From JAIBJN01 sp963830885 (GTDB lineage Bacteria > Actinomycetota > Thermoleophilia > Gaiellales > Gaiellaceae), in NCBI GenBank assembly GCA_963830885.1, contig CAWHOA010000026.1, positions 62,001 to 126,000 on the forward strand: a stretch of 64,000 nucleotides of DNA, written 5' to 3'. This document shows positions 51,244-59,804 of this stretch, in pieces. The first letter of the stretch is position 1. Every line of letters begins with the position of its first letter. Made by a program: the position numbers and the translations under genes. The notes beneath the pieces were generated by a model that did no database searches, was not told where the DNA came from, and was given only the letters and a program-made list of their open reading frames with translations.

Positions 51244-52320
51244 ATGAGGACGCGGGCCGCGCTCTTCCGCGCGGCCGGCGTCCCGCTCGAGCTGCGCGAG
51301 ATCGAGGTGGCCGAGCCGGGCGAGGGCCAGGTCCTCGTGCGCATGGCCGCCGTCGGAGTGTGCGGCAGCGACCTGCACGTGATCCGCGGCGAGTGGACAC
51401 GGCCGGCGCCGATGATCCTCGGCCACGAGGGCTCGGGGGTCGTCGAGGCCGTCGGACCGGGCGTCGAGTCGCCCGCTCCCGGAGACCCGGTCGTCATCTC
51501 CTGGGCTCCGGCGTGCGGCGAGTGCGCGCCGTGTCTGGCCGGCCGGGAGACGGCGTGCCTGGCCCTGCGGGCCGCCATCCGGGCCGGGACGATGCTCGAC
51601 GGCACGACGGGCCTGGAGGTGGACGGCGGGCCCGTCTACCGCATGACGACCGTCGGCGCGCTCGCCGAGCACGTGCTCGTTCCCGCGGCCACCGCGCTGC
51701 CCATTCCGGCCGACGTGCCGCTCGAGCAGGCTGCGCTGCTCGGCTGCGCGGCGCTCACCGGGGTCGGGGCGGTGCTCACCGGGAACCGGGTGGAGCCGGG
51801 CGCGAGCGTCCTCGTCGTCGGCGCCGGCGGCGTCGGGCAGTTCGTCGTCCAGGGCGCGCGGATCGCCGGCGCGGCGAGGATCGTGGCGGTCGACCACTTC
51901 CCCGGGCGGCGCGAGGCCGCGCTCGCCCTCGGCGCCCACGAGGCGTTCTCGCCCGACGAGTTCGCCGAGACGGACGCGTTCGACGTCACGTTCGACGCCG
52001 TCGGCCTTGCCGCCACCTCCGAGACCGCGCTCGCCGCTGCGAGGGGAGGAGGGACGGCGGTGCTCGTGGGCATGCCGCCTGGCGGCGCGCGGCTCGACCT
52101 CGACCCGCTCGCGTTCTCGAACTTCGAGAAGACGCTGACCGGCTCCGTGTACGGCTCGGAGACGCCGGCCCGTGCCCTGCCGCGCCTGCTCGACCTCGTG
52201 CGCGGCGGCCAGCTCGAGCTGGCCTCGCTCGTCGGCCCGCGCTTCCCGCTCGAGGCCGCGAACGAGGCGGTCGAGGCGAGCCTCGCCGGCGCGCCCGGGC
52301 GCGTTCTCGTCACCCCGTAG
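51244..52320 (+). CDS. Zinc-type alcohol dehydrogenase (MDR family)
   Basis: This 358-residue medium-chain dehydrogenase has the catalytic zinc ligands in GVCGSDLHV and GHEGSGVVEAVG, structural-zinc cysteines in CGECAPCLAGRETAC (four Cys) and the NAD site VLVVGAGGVGQFVVQGA. It oxidises an alcohol or polyol. The GTG at 51214 adds ten residues; I chose ATG 51244, where the family starts (MRTRAALFRAAG). Confidence 0.92.
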   Translation: MRTRAALFRAAGVPLELREIEVAEPGEGQVLVRMAAVGVCGSDLHVIRGEWTRPAPMILGHEGSGVVEAVGPGVESPAPGDPVVISWAPACGECAPCLAGRETACLALRAAIRAGTMLDGTTGLEVDGGPVYRMTTVGALAEHVLVPAATALPIPADVPLEQAALLGCAALTGVGAVLTGNRVEPGASVLVVGAGGVGQFVVQGARIAGAARIVAVDHFPGRREAALALGAHEAFSPDEFAETDAFDVTFDAVGLAATSETALAAARGGGTAVLVGMPPGGARLDLDPLAFSNFEKTLTGSVYGSETPARALPRLLDLVRGGQLELASLVGPRFPLEAANEAVEASLAGAPGRVLVTP

Positions 52321-52350
52321 CGCGCGAGGACGGCCGATATGCTGACCCGC

Positions 52351-53847
52351 GTGGCGACCCTGCAGTCGAAGCCGCTGCCGCTGCGCGATCGCGACCTCCT
52401 GAGGACGCGCGCCTACGTGGACGGGAGCTGGGTCGACGGAGACTCCGGCGAGACGTTCCCGGTCCTCGACCCGGCCACGGGCGAGACGATCGCCGAGGTC
52501 CCGCGCCTGGGCGCCGCCGAGACCCGGCGGGCGATCGAGGCGGCCGAGCGCGCCCTGCCCGCGTGGCGCGCAAGGCCGGCCAAGGAGCGCGCCCGCGTCC
52601 TCCGCCGCATCGCCGACCTGATGCTGGAGAACGCCGACGACCTCGCGCTCCTCCTCACCGCCGAGCAGGGGAAGCCCCTGCCCGAGTCGCATGCGGAGAT
52701 CGAGTACGCCGCCTCGTTCCTCGAGTGGTTCGGCGAGGAGGCGAAGCGCGTCTACGGCGACACGATCCCGCAGCCGACGCCGGACCGGCGCATCCTCGTC
52801 ACGAAGCAGCCGGTGGGGGTCACGGGCGGGATCACGCCCTGGAACTTCCCTTCGGCCATGCCGACGCGCAAGGCGGCGCCGGCGCTGGCCGCGGGCTGCA
52901 CGATGGTCCTGAAGCCGGCCGAGCAGACGCCGCTTTCGGCGCTCGCCGTGGCGGAGCTGGCCGACCGCGCGGGGCTTCCTCCCGGTGTGCTCTCCGTCGT
53001 CACCGGCGACGCGGTGGACGCGCCCGAGATCGGGCGCGAGCTCACCTCCAACCCCACCGTGCGCAAGCTCGGCTTCACCGGCTCCACGGAGGTCGGGAAG
53101 CTCCTCATGCGCCAGTGCGCGGACCAGGTGAAGAAGGTCTCCCTGGAGCTCGGCGGCAACGCGCCGTTCATCGTCTTCGACGACGCCGACCTGGAGGAGG
53201 CCGTCGCCGGCGCGCTCCTCTGCAAGTACCGCAACTCCGGTCAGACCTGCATCTCCGCGAACCGGATGCTCGTCCAGGAGGGGATCTACGACGCCTTCGT
53301 CGAGCGCTTCACGGGCGCCGTCGCCGGGCTGCGCGTCGGCTCGGGCCTCGAGGAGGGCGTGAACGTCGGCCCGCTGATCGACGCTCCCGGGCTCGAGAAG
53401 GTCGAGCGCCATGTCGCGGACGCCCGCGAGCGCGGCGCCGAGGTACTTCTGGGCGGCTCCCGGCACGAGCTGGGCCAGACCTTCTACCAGCCGTCCGTCC
53501 TCACCGGCGTGACGGCCGACATGGCCATGTCCTCGGAGGAGACGTTCGGGCCGGTCGCCGCGCTCGCGCGCTTCACGGCCGAGGACGAGGCGATCAGGAT
53601 CGCCAACGACACGCCCTACGGGCTCGCCGCGTACTTCTTCAGCCGCGACGTCGGCCGTGTCTGGCGCGTCGCCGAGGGCCTCGAGTACGGCATCGTCGGC
53701 ATCAACACCGGTTTCATCTCCACCGAGGTCGCGCCGTTCGGCGGCATGAAGGAGTCCGGGATCGGCCGTGAGGGCTCGAAGTACGGGATCGACGAGTGGG
53801 TCGAGCTCAAGTACCTCGCGCTCGGCGGGATCGGGGACGCGCCGTGA
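52351..53847 (+). CDS. Succinate-semialdehyde-type aldehyde dehydrogenase (GabD-like)
   Basis: This 498-residue aldehyde dehydrogenase has ITPWNFPSAMPTRKAAPALAAG, the catalytic Glu in LELGGNAPFIVFDDADL, the Cys in NSGQTCISANR and the C-terminal PFGGMKESGIGREGSKYG typical of succinate- or glutarate-semialdehyde enzymes. GTG 52351 is 7 nt behind TATGCT (52338-52343), matching other leaderless starts here; an ATG inside that box (52339) would add four residues. It overlaps the NIPSNAP gene by 4 nt. Confidence 0.93.
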   Translation: MATLQSKPLPLRDRDLLRTRAYVDGSWVDGDSGETFPVLDPATGETIAEVPRLGAAETRRAIEAAERALPAWRARPAKERARVLRRIADLMLENADDLALLLTAEQGKPLPESHAEIEYAASFLEWFGEEAKRVYGDTIPQPTPDRRILVTKQPVGVTGGITPWNFPSAMPTRKAAPALAAGCTMVLKPAEQTPLSALAVAELADRAGLPPGVLSVVTGDAVDAPEIGRELTSNPTVRKLGFTGSTEVGKLLMRQCADQVKKVSLELGGNAPFIVFDDADLEEAVAGALLCKYRNSGQTCISANRMLVQEGIYDAFVERFTGAVAGLRVGSGLEEGVNVGPLIDAPGLEKVERHVADARERGAEVLLGGSRHELGQTFYQPSVLTGVTADMAMSSEETFGPVAALARFTAEDEAIRIANDTPYGLAAYFFSRDVGRVWRVAEGLEYGIVGINTGFISTEVAPFGGMKESGIGREGSKYGIDEWVELKYLALGGIGDAP

Positions 53848-54158
53848 TCGTCGAGCAGCGCGACTACCACGTCTACACCGGCAAGCTCCCGGAGCTCGTC
53901 CGCCTCTACGCCGAGGAGGGCATCGAGCTCCAGAAGTCCCACCTGGGGAACCTGATCGGCTGGTTCACCGTGGACGTCGGCGCGCTCTCCACGGTCGTCA
54001 GCCTCTGGGGCTATCCGGACGCCGGGGACCGCGAGGAGCGGCGGAAGAAGCTGCAGGCCGACCCGGCCTGGCAGGCGTTCCTGGCGAAGATCCAGCCGCT
54101 CATCCACACACAGGTCAACCGCATCCTCGTCCCCGTCGCGTTCTCGCCGATCCAGTGA
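53844..54158 (+). CDS. NIPSNAP-family dimeric alpha/beta-barrel protein
   Basis: This 104-residue NIPSNAP domain has IVEQRDYHVYTGKLPELVRLYAEEG, LIGWFTVDVGALSTVVSLWGY and WQAFLAKIQPLI. The role of bacterial members is unknown, but they are common in catabolic operons. GTG 53844 overlaps the preceding stop and its own stop overlaps the next GTG, so three genes are chained. Confidence 0.87.
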   Translation: MIVEQRDYHVYTGKLPELVRLYAEEGIELQKSHLGNLIGWFTVDVGALSTVVSLWGYPDAGDREERRKKLQADPAWQAFLAKIQPLIHTQVNRILVPVAFSPIQ

Positions 54159-54899
54159 AGCTCGCCGGGAAGGTCGCGCTCGTGACCGGGGCGTCGCAGG
54201 GAATCGGGCACGCGATCGCCCAGGGACTCGCCGCAGAAGGGGCGCGCATCGTGGTCGCCGACCTGCAGCGGGCCGACGAGGCCGCGGCCGGCTTCCCGGA
54301 CGGCGTCGGGCTCACCGTCGACGTGTCGTCGGAGGACGACGTCGCGCGCATGGCCGAGGAGACCGTCGAGCGCTGCGGCGGCATCGACGTCCTCGTCAAC
54401 AACGCCGGGCTGTACGCATCGCTCGCGATGCGGCCGTTCGACGAGATCCCGCTCGAGGAGTGGCGGCGCGTCATGGACGTGAACGTGGCGAGCATGTTCC
54501 TCGCCTGCCGCGCGGTCGTCCCGCGCATGCGCGAGCAGGGCGGCGGGAAGATCGTGAACATCTCCTCGGGGACGCCGTTCCGCGGCGTCCCGTTCCTGCT
54601 CCACTACGTCACGAGCAAGGGCGCGATCGTCGCCTTCACGCGCGCGCTCGCCAGGGAGCTCGGCAAGGACGGCGATCCTCGTCAACTGCGTGGCGCCGGG
54701 CTTCACGATGAGCGCCGGCGTCGAGGCGCACCCCGAAGTGGTGGAGAAGCTCCGCGACGTCTCCGTCGCCGCGCGCACGATCCAGCGCGACCAGGTTCCG
54801 GAGGACGTCGTCGGCGCAGCCGTGTTCCTGTGCGGGCCCGACTCGGACTTCGTCACCGGACAGACGATCGTGATCGACGGCGGCCAGTACTTCCACTAG
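54155..54899 (+). pseudogene. Short-chain dehydrogenase/reductase, one frameshift
   Basis: This SDR of about 247 aa has TGASQGIGHAIAQGLA, NNAGLYASLAM, NISSGTPFRG and YVTSKGA for the active site. An extra base near 54675 breaks the chain after RELGKDG; the next frame continues ILVNCVAPGFTMSAGVEA and ends FVTGQTIVIDGGQYFH. Once joined, all SDR blocks are present and correctly spaced, so the gene is probably intact in life. It sits in the rightward catabolic chain. Confidence 0.8.
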
Positions 54900-54901
54900 C
54901 C

Positions 54902-55441
54902 ATGTGGCTTTCGCTCTACGACGAGCCGGGCGGCGTCGAGACGGAAGCCGGGAACCGGGCGGTCTACGACCTCACACGCGACGAGGCCCACTTCGGCGCA
55001 GCGCGCGTCGAGGGCCGCGCGCTGCGCTTCGAGCTCGAGCACGGCGCGGGCCCGGGCGCGCTCCTCTCCGAGGCCGTCGAGCTCGACGCCGGTGCGGAGT
55101 GGCTGATGCGCTGCGACCGCGTCGACTTCCCGCCCGGCGGCATCGCGTACCGCCACACCCACCCGGGGCCGGGGATCCGCTGCCTCCTCGCGGGCCGGAT
55201 CCGCATCGAGAGCGCCGGCAGGACGCACGAGTACGGGCCGCTGGAGCCGTGGTTCGAGAGTGGGCCGGAGCCCGTTCTCGCAACGACCTCCGAGACCGAG
55301 CCCTCCGCGTTCGTGCGCGTCATGCTGCTCCCGCTGGAGTGGGAGGGCCGGCGGACGATCAGCTACGTCGACCCCGCCGACGCCGAGAGGCCCAAGACGC
55401 AGCGCGCGACCGTCTACTTCGACGAGCCCGTCGAGCCGTGA
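54902..55441 (+). CDS. Cupin-like protein
   Basis: This 179-residue protein has one cupin-type stretch: GGIAYRHTHPGPGIRCLLAGRIRIES, with His ligands, then GPLEPWFESGPEPVLATT. It may be an isomerase, an oxygenase or a ligand-binding protein of the same pathway. ATG 54902 lies just after the SDR stop, and its own stop overlaps the next GTG. I cannot name the reaction. Confidence 0.78.
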   Translation: MWLSLYDEPGGVETEAGNRAVYDLTRDEAHFGAARVEGRALRFELEHGAGPGALLSEAVELDAGAEWLMRCDRVDFPPGGIAYRHTHPGPGIRCLLAGRIRIESAGRTHEYGPLEPWFESGPEPVLATTSETEPSAFVRVMLLPLEWEGRRTISYVDPADAERPKTQRATVYFDEPVEP

Positions 55442-57087
55442 CGCGCAGCGGCGGCCGGATCCTCGTCGACCAGCTCGAGCTGAACGGCGTCGGGCTCGTC
55501 TCCTGCGTCCCCGGCGAGAGCTACCTGCCCGTCCTCGACGCGCTCTACGACTCGCCCATCCGGCTGATCTCGTGCAGGCACGAGGGCGCCGCCGCCAACA
55601 TGGCGGAGGCCTGCGGAAAGCTGACCGGTCGGCCCGGCGTGTGCATCGTCACCCGCGGCCCCGGCGCCACGCACGCGAGCGTCGGCGTCCACACGGCAGC
55701 CCAGGACTCGACGCCGCTCCTGCTCCTCGTCGGCCAGGTTCCCCGGGAGATGCTCGGCCGCGAGGCCTTCCAGGAGATGGACTACCAGGCGGTCTTCGGC
55801 TCCGTGGCGAAGTGGGTCGGTCAGGCGGACGAGGCCGAGCGGATCCCCGAGCTCGTTTCCCGCGCGTTCGCCGCGATGCTCTCGGGCCGCCCGGGACCGG
55901 CCGTGCTGGCGCTGCCGGAGGACGTGCTCTTCGAGGAGGCCGACGTCGCCGACGCGGCGCCCGTCTCCCCGCCGCGCCCGCAGCCGCCTGACCGCGACCT
56001 CGCGCGCCTGCAGGAGCTCCTCGCGGGTGCGGAGCGGCCGCTGGTCGTCGTCGGCGAGGGCGGCTGGAGCGCGCAGGCGGGGGAGGACGTGCTCGCCTTC
56101 TGCGAGGCCAGTGCGTTGCCCGTCGCCGCCTCGTTCCGCTGCCAGGACTACGTGGACAACCACTCGCCCGTCTACGCGGGCCACCTGACGATCGGCCTCG
56201 ACCCCGCGCTCGCCCGCCGGGTGGAGGAGGCCGACCTCCTCGTCGCCGTCGGCGGCCGCCTGGGGGACATCGCCACCCGCGGCTACACGCTCCTCGACGT
56301 CCCGAAGCCGCGGCAGACACTCGTCCACGCCCATCCGGACCCCGCGGAGCTCGGCGCCGTCTACGAGCCCGAGCTCGCGATCGTCTCCGGCCTGCCGGAG
56401 CTCGCCGCCGCGCTGCGGGCGCTCGACCCCGTCGAGCCGCGCTGGCAGGCCTGGACGGAGTCCGCCCGCGCGGACTACCTCGCGAACCTCGAGCACCGAC
56501 CCCAGCCGGGCGACCTCGACCTCGGCGAGTTCATGGCCGTGCTGCGCCGGCGCCTCCCCGCCGACGCGGTGATCACCTCCGGCGCCGGGAACTTCACCGT
56601 CTGGGCGCACCGTTTCTACGAGTTCTCGACCTACCCGAGCCAGCTCGCGCCCCGGAGCGGGGCGATGGCCTACGGGATCCCCGCAGCCCTGGCCGCCAAG
56701 GCGCTCCATCCCGAGCGGGTCGTCGTCTGCATCGCCGGCGACGGCGACTTCATGATGAGCGGCCTCGAGCTCGCGACGGCCGTCCAGTACCAACTTCCGA
56801 TCGTGATTTTCGTCGTCAACAACCGGATGTACGGCACGATCCGGATGCACCAGGAGCGGCACTTCCCGGGCCGCGTCGTGGGGACCGATCTCGTGAATCC
56901 ACACTTCGCGGCCTACGCGGCCGCGTTCGGCGCGTACGGCGAGGTCGTCACGCGGACCGAGGACCTCGAGGCGGCGGTCGAGCGGGCGCTCGGCGCCGGC
57001 CGGCCGGCGGTCGTCGAGCTGGTGGTCGACCAGGAGGGGATCTCTCCGAGGGCCACCATCAGCGAGATCCGGGACGCCGCCCGGTGA
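55438..57087 (+). CDS. Thiamine-diphosphate-dependent enzyme, acetolactate-synthase-like
   Basis: This 549-residue ThDP enzyme has the N-terminal domain with catalytic Glu in SCRHEGAAANMAEACGKLTG and GPGATHASVGVHTA, a central domain, and the C-terminal ThDP motif GDGDFMMSGLELATAVQYQLP ending in NNRMYGT. It may be a 2-oxo acid decarboxylase, acetolactate-like synthase or sulfoacetaldehyde-type lyase; the operon suggests a catabolic 2-keto acid. GTG 55438 overlaps the cupin stop and its own stop overlaps ridA. Confidence 0.9.
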   Translation: MTRSGGRILVDQLELNGVGLVSCVPGESYLPVLDALYDSPIRLISCRHEGAAANMAEACGKLTGRPGVCIVTRGPGATHASVGVHTAAQDSTPLLLLVGQVPREMLGREAFQEMDYQAVFGSVAKWVGQADEAERIPELVSRAFAAMLSGRPGPAVLALPEDVLFEEADVADAAPVSPPRPQPPDRDLARLQELLAGAERPLVVVGEGGWSAQAGEDVLAFCEASALPVAASFRCQDYVDNHSPVYAGHLTIGLDPALARRVEEADLLVAVGGRLGDIATRGYTLLDVPKPRQTLVHAHPDPAELGAVYEPELAIVSGLPELAAALRALDPVEPRWQAWTESARADYLANLEHRPQPGDLDLGEFMAVLRRRLPADAVITSGAGNFTVWAHRFYEFSTYPSQLAPRSGAMAYGIPAALAAKALHPERVVVCIAGDGDFMMSGLELATAVQYQLPIVIFVVNNRMYGTIRMHQERHFPGRVVGTDLVNPHFAAYAAAFGAYGEVVTRTEDLEAAVERALGAGRPAVVELVVDQEGISPRATISEIRDAAR

Positions 57088-57518
57088 CGAGCCGCGAGGA
57101 GTTCCGGGTCTCCGGGCTCGCGGAGCCAATCAGCCACTACACCGACGCCGTGCGCGCGGGGAACCTGATCTTCGTGTCCGGTGTCGTGCCCGTGGACGAC
57201 GACGGAGGCCTGGTCGGCGGCGGCGACGTCGTCGCGCAGGCCCGCCAGGTGTTCGCGAACATGGGCCGCGTCCTCGCCGCCGCCGGGGCCGGGTTCGACG
57301 ACGTCGTGAAAGTGACGGTCTTTCTCACAGACGTCGACGACCGGCCCGCGATCAACCCCGTGCGGCAGGAAATCTTTGGCACGGCCCGCCCCGCGAGCAC
57401 CCTGGTCGAGGTCAGTCGCCTGGCCATTCCGGGCGCGAAGATCGAGGTCGAAGCGGTCGCCGTCCTGCCGGAGCCGGTGCGCCCGGACGGCCCTAGCCCT
57501 GTTGAAACCGAGGCCTGA
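57084..57518 (+). CDS. RidA-family enamine/imine deaminase
   Basis: This 144-residue RidA/YjgF protein has the key Arg in GTARPASTLVEVSRL and the strand KIEVEAVAVLP that closes the trimer cleft. RidA proteins clear reactive enamines or hydrolyse imine intermediates. It closes the overlapping gene chain from 52.3 to 57.5 kb. Confidence 0.9.
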   Translation: MTSREEFRVSGLAEPISHYTDAVRAGNLIFVSGVVPVDDDGGLVGGGDVVAQARQVFANMGRVLAAAGAGFDDVVKVTVFLTDVDDRPAINPVRQEIFGTARPASTLVEVSRLAIPGAKIEVEAVAVLPEPVRPDGPSPVETEA

Positions 57519-57538
57519 AGGGTGGTACGGTCGCGCCG

Positions 57539-57607
57539 ATGCGGACTTTAGCCTGTGAGATGCATGCTTTGGCTTCTACGCAGCAGGACTGGGTAACGGG
57601 GTCGTGA
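57539..57607 (+). CDS. Leaderless 22-codon upstream ORF coupled to livH
   Basis: The ATG at 57539 lies exactly 7 nt behind TACGGT (57526-57531), the spacing of other leaderless starts here. The frame runs 22 codons, and its TGA (57605-57607) overlaps the livH GTG (57604-57606). livH has no good Shine-Dalgarno, so its translation may depend on ribosomes ending this ORF. The peptide has two Leu and one Val, not a run, so classic branched-chain attenuation is not evident. Confidence 0.5.
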   Translation: MRTLACEMHALASTQQDWVTGS

Positions 57608-58656
57608 ACGCAGCCAGTCTCGAGCGGCCGCTGCAGATCGCAGCGAAAGTGGTTGCGTTCGGCTTGATCGGCCTCGCGATCCTCTGGGTCCTCTTCTTCG
57701 CGGACAACACGAACTTCGGGCCGGCGATCGACGACCCGAGGAACTTCACGGTCACGCTCTTGAACGCTCTGACGTTCGCGGGGCTCCTGTTCATCGTCGC
57801 CAGCGGCTTCTCCCTCATCTTCGGGCTCATGCGGGTCGTCAACATGGCCCACGGCTCCTTCTACCTGCTCGGCGGCTACATCGCGTACGACCTCCAGCAG
57901 AATATGACGGGCTCGGGCTTCACCATCCCCGGCACCGAGGTGACCACGCTCGAGTGGGTGCTGCCGGCCCTCGCCGCGGCGGCGTGCATCGCCGCTCTCG
58001 GGCTCGTGATCCAGCAGGTCTTTCTCCGCTGGAACCAGGGGCAGGAGCTCCGCCAGGCGCTGATCACGATCGCGATCTCGGTGATCATCGCCGACCAGGT
58101 CATCGCCCACTTCCACGAGGGCATCGCCGTCACGATCACCTGGCCCGGCTGGACGAACCGGCTCGTCGACCTGCAGGTCTTCGACCTCCAGTACTCGCTG
58201 GCGAGGCTCGGGCTCCTCGGGATCGGGATCATCGTCGGCGTCCTGCTCTGGCTCTGGCTCTACCGGACGCGGATGGGGATGGTGATTCGCGCCGGCGTGG
58301 ACGACCAGCACATGACGTCGGCCCTCGGCGTGAACATCCAGCTCGTCTTCGCCATCGGCTTCGTCGTCGGCTCGGCGCTCGCGGCCTTCGGAGGCGCGGT
58401 CGGCGGCTCCCAGGGCGGCATCGCCAGCGGCCAGGACGGCCAGTGGCTCCTCAACTCGCTGATCGTCGTGATCATCGGCGGCATGGGCTCCCTCGTCGGG
58501 GCCGCCGCCGGCTCGCTGCTCTACGGGCTCGTCTTCTCCTTCTCCGCGGTCTACCTACCGCAGGGCAGCACCGAGTACGCGATCGTCCTGACGTTCTTGC
58601 TCCTGGCGCTCGTCCTCGCGTTCCGGCCGCAGGGGCTGTTCGGGAAGGTGGGCTGA
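57604..58656 (+). CDS. Branched-chain-type ABC transporter permease LivH-like
   Basis: This 350-residue permease of the Liv/HAAT family has LFIVASGFSLIFGLMRVVNMAHGSFYLLGGYIAY near the N-terminus, the EAA-like loop MVIRAGVDDQHMTSALGVN and the IIGGMGSLVGAAAGSLLYGL block. It forms the channel with LivM. Substrates of this family include branched-chain amino acids, urea, amides and aromatic or sugar acids; the neighbours favour an acid. GTG 57604 is coupled to a short upstream ORF. Confidence 0.93.
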   Translation: MNAASLERPLQIAAKVVAFGLIGLAILWVLFFADNTNFGPAIDDPRNFTVTLLNALTFAGLLFIVASGFSLIFGLMRVVNMAHGSFYLLGGYIAYDLQQNMTGSGFTIPGTEVTTLEWVLPALAAAACIAALGLVIQQVFLRWNQGQELRQALITIAISVIIADQVIAHFHEGIAVTITWPGWTNRLVDLQVFDLQYSLARLGLLGIGIIVGVLLWLWLYRTRMGMVIRAGVDDQHMTSALGVNIQLVFAIGFVVGSALAAFGGAVGGSQGGIASGQDGQWLLNSLIVVIIGGMGSLVGAAAGSLLYGLVFSFSAVYLPQGSTEYAIVLTFLLLALVLAFRPQGLFGKVG

Positions 58657-58690
58657 TTCCTCCGCAGGCCCGCAAAGCCGAGGCCGGCGC

Positions 58691-59804
58691 ATGATGACGC
58701 CGGCTGCAAAGCGCACCGCCGAGCGGGTGATCGGCGTCGTCGCGCTCCTGCTCGCCGCGCTCGGGCCGCTGATCTTCTCCGACTACTGGGTGAGCTTCAT
58801 CCTCACGCAGACGTTCCTGATTGGGATCGCGGCCGCCAGCCTGATCTTCCTGTCGGCCTACGGCGGCATGGTCTCGCTCGCCCAGGGGTCGCTGGCCGGC
58901 GTCGCGGGCTTCGCGCTCGGGAACATGGTCACCCGGGCCGAGTCGAAAGGCCTGAACCTCGGCTGGGACCCGTGGCTCTCCGTGCTGCTCGCGATCCTGA
59001 TCACGGTCGCGATCGGCCTGCATCTTCGGCGCTCTCGCCTCGCGGTCGACCGGGATCTACTTCCTCATGATCACGCTGACCCTCGGCGTGCTCGTCTACT
59101 ACTTCTTCGGCCAGGTCACCGAGGTCTCGGGCTTCTCCGGAATCTCCGGGATCGCACGCTACGCGCCCGACCTCGTCGGCGGCGGCACCGACCCGGACCG
59201 CCTCTACTACGCGGCGCTGATCATCGCGGCGCTCGTCTACGTCCTGATCCGCTTCATCCTGCGCACGCCGTTCGGCTACGCGCTCCAAGGCGTCCGCGAC
59301 GACCCGGTTCGCATGGCCTCGCTCGGCTACAACGTGACGCTCCACCGCACCCTCGCGTTCGGGCTCGGAGCCTTCATCGCCGCGCTCTCGGGCGTTCTCT
59401 ACGTCTGGTGGAACGGCCAGATCGACCCGGCCAGCATCAACCTCCAGAACACGGTCGACCTGCTGATCATCGCCGTGATCGGCGGCCTCGCCCGGATCGA
59501 GGGCGCCTGGCTCGGCGCCTTCGCATTCATCGTCATCAACAACTACGTCCGGGACGTGTCGGTACCGATCCTGGGCGGCAGCTTCAACACTGTCATCGGC
59601 TTCATCTTCCTCGCCATCGTCCTCGTCTCGCCCGACGGCCTCATGGGCATCTGGGAACGCGTGACGACCGGGCGCCGCCGGCCAGCTTTCGGCGCCACGA
59701 TCGAGCCCGCGGCGGCCACGTCGGGAGGGACGGCGCGAGGGACCAGTGGCCAGGTCGCAGGACACGGTACGACGGAACCCCCCGAAGAAGGAGGAGGCAA
59801 GTGA
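58691..59804 (+). pseudogene. Branched-chain-type ABC transporter permease LivM-like, one frameshift
   Basis: This LivM-type permease of about 370 aa begins MVSLAQGSLAGVAGFALGNM within its first helices. An extra base near 59022 breaks it; the next frame continues FGALASRSTGIYFLMITLTLG and carries the EAA loop LQGVRDDPVRMASLGYN and IAVIGGLARIEGAWLGAF. Joined, the family pattern is continuous. The tail is long and Thr/Gly-rich. It overlaps the binding-protein gene by 4 nt. Confidence 0.82.

Noticed and set aside
50227..53466. A 1079-codon minus-strand ORF
   Set aside because: It lies antisense to four genes with intact active-site motifs; it is a composition artefact.
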